From Pseudomonadota bacterium (lineage in GTDB: Bacteria > Pseudomonadota > Gammaproteobacteria > Burkholderiales > Burkholderiaceae_C), in contig JAEYPG010000324.1 of assembly GCA_023410975.1 (NCBI GenBank), positions 1 to 6,976 on the forward strand: a DNA stretch of 6,976 nt. The letters are read 5' to 3'. Made by a program: the position numbers and the translations under genes. Position 1 is the stretch's first letter; the number at the start of each line of letters is the position of its first letter. Below are positions 4,250-6,976 of this stretch, piece by piece. Below the pieces are notes generated by a model. The model did no database searches and was not told where the DNA came from. It was given only the letters and a program-made list of their open reading frames with translations.

Positions 4250-5962
4250 ATGCACGCTCCCGTCCCGCTCATCGCCACCCTGGCCGCCGCCTTCGCCCTG
4301 TCCCTGCTGCTCGGCTTCGTGGCCGTGCGTCTGAAGCTGCCCGCCCTGGTGGGCTACCTGGCGGCGGGCATCGTGCTGGGACCGACCACGCCCGGCTACG
4401 TCGCCGACATGAAGCTGGCGGCGGAGCTGGCCGAGATCGGCGTGATGCTGCTGATGTTCGGCGTGGGGCTGCACTTCTCGCTGGACGACCTCATGGCCGT
4501 GCGCCGCATCGCCCTGCCCGGCGCGGCGCTGCAGATCGCCGTGGCCACCGCCATGGGCGCGGCCGTCGCCATGGCCTGGGGCTGGGAGCTGGGCGGCGCG
4601 CTGGTGTTCGGGCTGGCGCTGTCGGTGGCTTCCACCGTGGTGCTGCTCAAGGCGCTGGAGGCGCGCGGCCTGCTCGAAACCCTCAACGGCCGCATCGCCG
4701 TGGGCTGGCTGGTGGTGGAAGACCTGGTGATGGTGCTGGTGCTGGTGCTGCTGCCCGCGCTGGCGCCGCTGCTGGGCGGCGTTGAAGCGGAGGCAGGCCA
4801 TGGCGGCAGCGGCGAGCCGCTGTGGCTGTCGCTGGTGCGCACGCTGCTGGCCGTGGGCGCCTTCGTGACGCTGATGCTGCTGGTGGGGCGGCGCTTCTTC
4901 CCCTGGCTGATGTGGCAGGTGGCGCGCACGGGCTCGCGCGAGCTCTTCACCCTGGGCGTGATCGCCGCGGCCGTGAGCATCGCCTTCGGCGCGGCCGAGC
5001 TCTTCGGCGTGAGCTTCGCGCTGGGTGCCTTCTTCGCCGGCATGGTGCTGCGCGAGTCCGCGCTGAGCCACCGCGCCGCCCACGAGAGCCTGCCGCTGCG
5101 CGACGCCTTCGCGGTGCTGTTCTTCGTCTCGGTGGGGATGCTGTTCGACCCGGATGTGGTGCTCAAGCAGCCGCTGGCGGTACTGGCGGTGGTGGCCATC
5201 ATCGTGCTGGGCAAGTCGCTGGCGGCGGCGGTGCTGGTGCTGCTGCTGCGCTACCCGCTAGGCACGGCGCTCACCGTCTCGGCCAGCCTGGCGCAGATCG
5301 GCGAGTTCTCCTTCATCCTGGCCGGGCTGGGCATGCAGCTGCAGCTGCTGCCGGCCGAAGGCCAGAGCCTGATCCTGTCCGGCGCGCTGATCTCCATCGC
5401 GCTCAACCCGCTGGTGTTCTCGGCCATCGAGCCGGTGCTGCGCTGGCTGCGCCGCCGCCCGGGGCTGCTGCAGCGGCTGGAGCGGCGCGACGACCCGCTG
5501 GCGGAGCTGCCGATGGACACCGCCCACCACTACCTGGAGAAGCAGGTGGTGCTGGTAGGCCATGGGCGCACCGGGGCGCACATCGCACAGGCGCTGCGCG
5601 GGGCGGGCGTGCCCTGCGTGGTGGCCGACAGCAACCGCGAGATCGTGGAGCGGCTGCGCGCGGCCGGGACGCCCGCCGTGTGCGGCGACGCCGCCGAGGA
5701 GGGCACGCTGATCCAGGCCCACATCGCCCGCGCGCGCATGCTCGTCATCGCCGTGCCCGCGGCGGTGGACGTGCTGCCCATGGTGGAGATCGCGCGGCTG
5801 CTGAACCCGGACATCGAGGTCGTGCTGCGGGGCCATGACGAGGACGAGGCCGGCTTCATGCAGCGCGCGCAGGCCGGCGCCGTGTTCACTGCCGAGGATG
5901 CCCTGGCCCGGGTCATGAGCGCGCACGTGCTGCAGCGGCTGGCGCAGGCGCAAGCGCACTGA
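4250..5962 (+). CDS. ybaL: YbaL-type CPA2 cation:proton antiporter with RCK_N domain
   Basis: The 570-residue inner-membrane protein is a monovalent cation:proton antiporter-2 (Kef) family member and closely follows E. coli YbaL by recall, starting with MHAPVPLIATL against MHHATPLITTI. Residues about 5-400 form a Na/H-exchanger membrane domain of roughly 12 helices. Landmarks are LPALVGYLAAGIVLGP (30-45), LLMFGVGLHFSLDDLMAV (67-84), GWLVVEDLV with E157 and D158, ELFGVSFALGAFFAGMVL (250-267) and FFVSVGMLFDP (291-301). After a basic linker, an RCK_N Rossmann domain starts near 432, with GHGRTG (437-442) and D460 at the end of the second strand, as expected for nucleotide binding. There is no RCK_C domain, as in YbaL. 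The likely job is K+ or Na+ efflux coupled to proton entry, gated by a nucleotide or redox signal. The conserved first residues support the ATG despite the lack of a clear ribosome site; the 17-bp inverted repeat sits just upstream. Confidence 0.95.
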   Translation: MHAPVPLIATLAAAFALSLLLGFVAVRLKLPALVGYLAAGIVLGPTTPGYVADMKLAAELAEIGVMLLMFGVGLHFSLDDLMAVRRIALPGAALQIAVATAMGAAVAMAWGWELGGALVFGLALSVASTVVLLKALEARGLLETLNGRIAVGWLVVEDLVMVLVLVLLPALAPLLGGVEAEAGHGGSGEPLWLSLVRTLLAVGAFVTLMLLVGRRFFPWLMWQVARTGSRELFTLGVIAAAVSIAFGAAELFGVSFALGAFFAGMVLRESALSHRAAHESLPLRDAFAVLFFVSVGMLFDPDVVLKQPLAVLAVVAIIVLGKSLAAAVLVLLLRYPLGTALTVSASLAQIGEFSFILAGLGMQLQLLPAEGQSLILSGALISIALNPLVFSAIEPVLRWLRRRPGLLQRLERRDDPLAELPMDTAHHYLEKQVVLVGHGRTGAHIAQALRGAGVPCVVADSNREIVERLRAAGTPAVCGDAAEEGTLIQAHIARARMLVIAVPAAVDVLPMVEIARLLNPDIEVVLRGHDEDEAGFMQRAQAGAVFTAEDALARVMSAHVLQRLAQAQAH

Positions 5963-6013
5963 ACGGCACCCGCTGGCAGCCGGCCACCGCAAGCGCTCCA
6001 GCGGCGGCAGCAA

Positions 6014-6032
6014 GTGTCGATATTCCTTACAC
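6014..6032 (+). promoter_or_regulatory. Weak dyad, possible upstream site for a sigma-54 activator
   Basis: GTGT (6014-6017) and ACAC (6029-6032) form a short dyad about 65-80 bp upstream of the sigma-54 -24 element, in an AT-richer stretch of the 5963-6165 gap. That distance suits an enhancer-binding protein such as PrsR, the regulator tied to PEP-CTERM genes in related bacteria. The arms are only 4 bp, so this may be chance. The gap shows no clear T-tailed terminator for ybaL. Confidence 0.2.
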
Positions 6033-6094
6033 CTGGCAGCAAGGCCGCCTCCTCGAATCACGCAAGTTCCTGTCGCCAAAGGAAAAGTCAACAA

Positions 6095-6110
6095 TGGCAT
6101 ACCCCTTGCT
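6095..6110 (+). promoter_or_regulatory. Sigma-54 (RpoN) promoter, -24/-12 elements, of the PEP-CTERM gene
   Basis: TGGCAT-N5-TTGCT matches the sigma-54 consensus TGGCAC-N5-TTGCW at all but one of the defined bases. The invariant GG (6096-6097) and GC (6108-6109) are separated by exactly 10 nt. Transcription would start about 12 nt past the GC, near 6120, which leaves a leader of about 45 nt before the ATG at 6166. PEP-CTERM genes in exosortase-bearing betaproteobacteria are known to be under RpoN with the PrsK/PrsR two-component system, so motif and gene type agree. Confidence 0.8.
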
Positions 6111-6165
6111 TAAGGGAGGCAGGCGCACTGCGCGCAACCAGAACTACCAACTTCGAGGGTTTGTC

Positions 6166-6855
6166 ATGAAGAAGATTTCAGCCTTGCTGCTCAGTGCCGT
6201 GCTGAGTGCCGGGGCCCAAGCTGCCACCGCCACTTACACCGACAGCTTCCACAACACGCTGCAGAAGACCGACTTCGTCAACCAGACGGGCTGGCTCGAC
6301 ATGTTCGACAGCTCGCTCGGTACGCTGACCGGCGTGACGCTGACGCTGTACGGCACCAGCATCACGGACCTGGTGCTGTCCAACAACTCCAGCTTGACGT
6401 CCACGGCTTCCGCCTCGACCCGCACCCGGCTGAGCTTCGGCTCCTCGCTGTCCCCGCTGAGCGCGCTGCTGGGCAGCAGCTACAAGATCCAGTTGGAGCC
6501 CTCCAGCCCTGAGGTCGACCTGTCTCCGGGCGAGACGCAATCCTTCTACGACATCGAGGAGAGCAAGAGCTTCTCGGTGGGCAACGTCAACAGCATCCTG
6601 TCGAGCTTCTACGGCACCAGCGGCAGCACTTTCAGCATCTTCTGTTCCTCGAAAACCACGCTGCTGACCTCCGTGGATGGCGGCAACTCCGAAGCCTCGC
6701 AGTCCACCGACGCGGGCTGCGGCGCCCAGATCGCCTACACCTACACCGTGGCCGAAGTTCCCCCGCCGGCCGTGCCCGAGCCCGCCTCTCTGGCGCTGGT
6801 CGGCCTGGGCATGATTGGCGTGGCGGCATCGCGCCGCAAGTCGAGCAAGGCCTGA
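6166..6855 (+). CDS. PEP-CTERM sorting-domain protein, choice-of-anchor E type
   Basis: This 229-residue exported protein starts with a Sec signal peptide (basic MKK, hydrophobic core, cleavage after AQA at residue 19). The mature part is rich in Ser and Thr and mostly beta-strand in character. Its FDSSLGTLTGVTLTLYGTS opening resembles the choice-of-anchor E domain, a module found with several different C-terminal anchors. The end is a textbook PEP-CTERM signal: VPEP (203-206), a hydrophobic helix (about 209-222), then SRRKSSKA. Exosortase (XrtA/EpsH type) is expected to cut at the PEP motif and release or anchor the protein in the exopolysaccharide matrix, a process linked to floc and biofilm formation. 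No exosortase is in the window. The ATG at 6166 has a GAGGG ribosome site 6 nt upstream and directly precedes the signal peptide; the in-frame ATG at 6094 overlaps the promoter. Two cysteine sites (C159, C184, within FCSS and GCGA) may form a disulfide. Confidence 0.9.
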   Translation: MKKISALLLSAVLSAGAQAATATYTDSFHNTLQKTDFVNQTGWLDMFDSSLGTLTGVTLTLYGTSITDLVLSNNSSLTSTASASTRTRLSFGSSLSPLSALLGSSYKIQLEPSSPEVDLSPGETQSFYDIEESKSFSVGNVNSILSSFYGTSGSTFSIFCSSKTTLLTSVDGGNSEASQSTDAGCGAQIAYTYTVAEVPPPAVPEPASLALVGLGMIGVAASRRKSSKA

Positions 6856-6885
6856 TTCCAAGTCCAAGTCGTCAGTGAAAGATCA

Positions 6886-6911
6886 CCGTTCGCCCTGAGC
6901 TTGTCGAAGGG
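6886..6911 (+). repeat. Dispersed 26-bp intergenic repeat, form A, left member of second facing pair
   Basis: The copy matches form A at 2022-2047 except for one C to T change in the core (GAGCTTGTCG). It starts 30 bp after the PEP-CTERM stop codon and faces a form B copy across a 22-nt spacer, as in the rdgC-esterase gap. Confidence 0.8.
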
Positions 6912-6933
6912 CCTGTGGGCCGGCTGCGCCGGG

Positions 6934-6959
6934 GGCTTCGACAGGCTCAGCCCGAACGG
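6934..6959 (-). repeat. Dispersed 26-bp intergenic repeat, form B, right member of second facing pair
   Basis: The copy is identical over all 26 bp to the form B copy at 2075-2100. Together with 6886-6911 it forms an imperfect long hairpin downstream of the PEP-CTERM gene, which may mark the end of that transcript. No gene is visible between here and the window end. Confidence 0.8.
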
Positions 6960-6976
6960 GATTTACTTCACTCTTA

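Noticed and set aside
3356..5083. Long open frame on the minus strand across the DksA-like gene and the start of ybaL
   Set aside because: It overlaps two confidently identified genes, has low-complexity composition and no recognisable domain.
6094..6165. Upstream in-frame ATG for the PEP-CTERM gene
   Set aside because: That ATG is part of the sigma-54 -24 element, so it would not be in the mRNA, and using it would bury the signal peptide behind 24 residues.
1..6976. CRISPR array, tRNA or rRNA gene, insertion sequence, phage attachment site
   Set aside because: No regularly spaced direct repeats, no cloverleaf or rRNA-like sequence, and no transposase or integrase motifs were seen on either strand. 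The repeated 26-bp units are dispersed rather than arrayed.

Overview
The window is GC-rich, densely coded bacterial chromosome. Close protein resemblances (RdgC, a YbaL-type CPA2 antiporter, a DksA/TraR zinc-finger protein, a PEP-CTERM protein), strong GC bias at third codon positions and a dispersed repeat built around TGAGCCTGTCGAA point to a betaproteobacterium of the Burkholderiales, probably Comamonadaceae (Acidovorax/Alicycliphilus/Diaphorobacter-like). The taxon is inferred from recall of family resemblance, not from a search.

Layout. (1) Positions 838 down to 1, minus strand: a tight three-gene unit of a DUF2249 protein, a DUF59/MIP18-type metal-sulfur cluster assembly factor, and the first 63 residues of a membrane protein that runs off the left edge. 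Upstream are two well-formed operator candidates, an NsrR-like 11-1-11 dyad (855-877) and an FNR/Dnr-like dyad (906-919). They suggest a nitric-oxide and low-oxygen controlled operon typical of denitrifiers. (2) Positions 1007-1990, plus: rdgC, divergent from the operon. (3) Positions 2163-3491, plus: an erythromycin-esterase-family protein with its catalytic residues intact. (4) Positions 3610-4002, plus: a small DksA/TraR-type C4 zinc-finger regulator with a very strong ribosome binding site. (5) Positions 4250-5962, plus: ybaL, a Kef-type cation:proton antiporter with a C-terminal RCK_N domain, preceded by a perfect 17-bp inverted repeat with a second hairpin nested in its loop. (6) Positions 6166-6855, plus: a secreted Ser/Thr-rich PEP-CTERM protein behind a near-consensus sigma-54 promoter (6095-6110). 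(7) Five copies of a 26-bp dispersed repeat lie in three intergenic gaps, two of them as facing pairs.

Apart from the left-hand operon the genes look like independent transcription units with gaps of about 120-250 bp. No tRNA, rRNA, CRISPR array, insertion sequence or phage gene is visible. I see no wholly new multi-gene system. The most informative parts are the stacked NsrR/FNR-type control region over the DUF2249-DUF59-membrane operon, the sigma-54/PEP-CTERM unit, the nested hairpin before ybaL, and the compensatory base changes in the repeat family.
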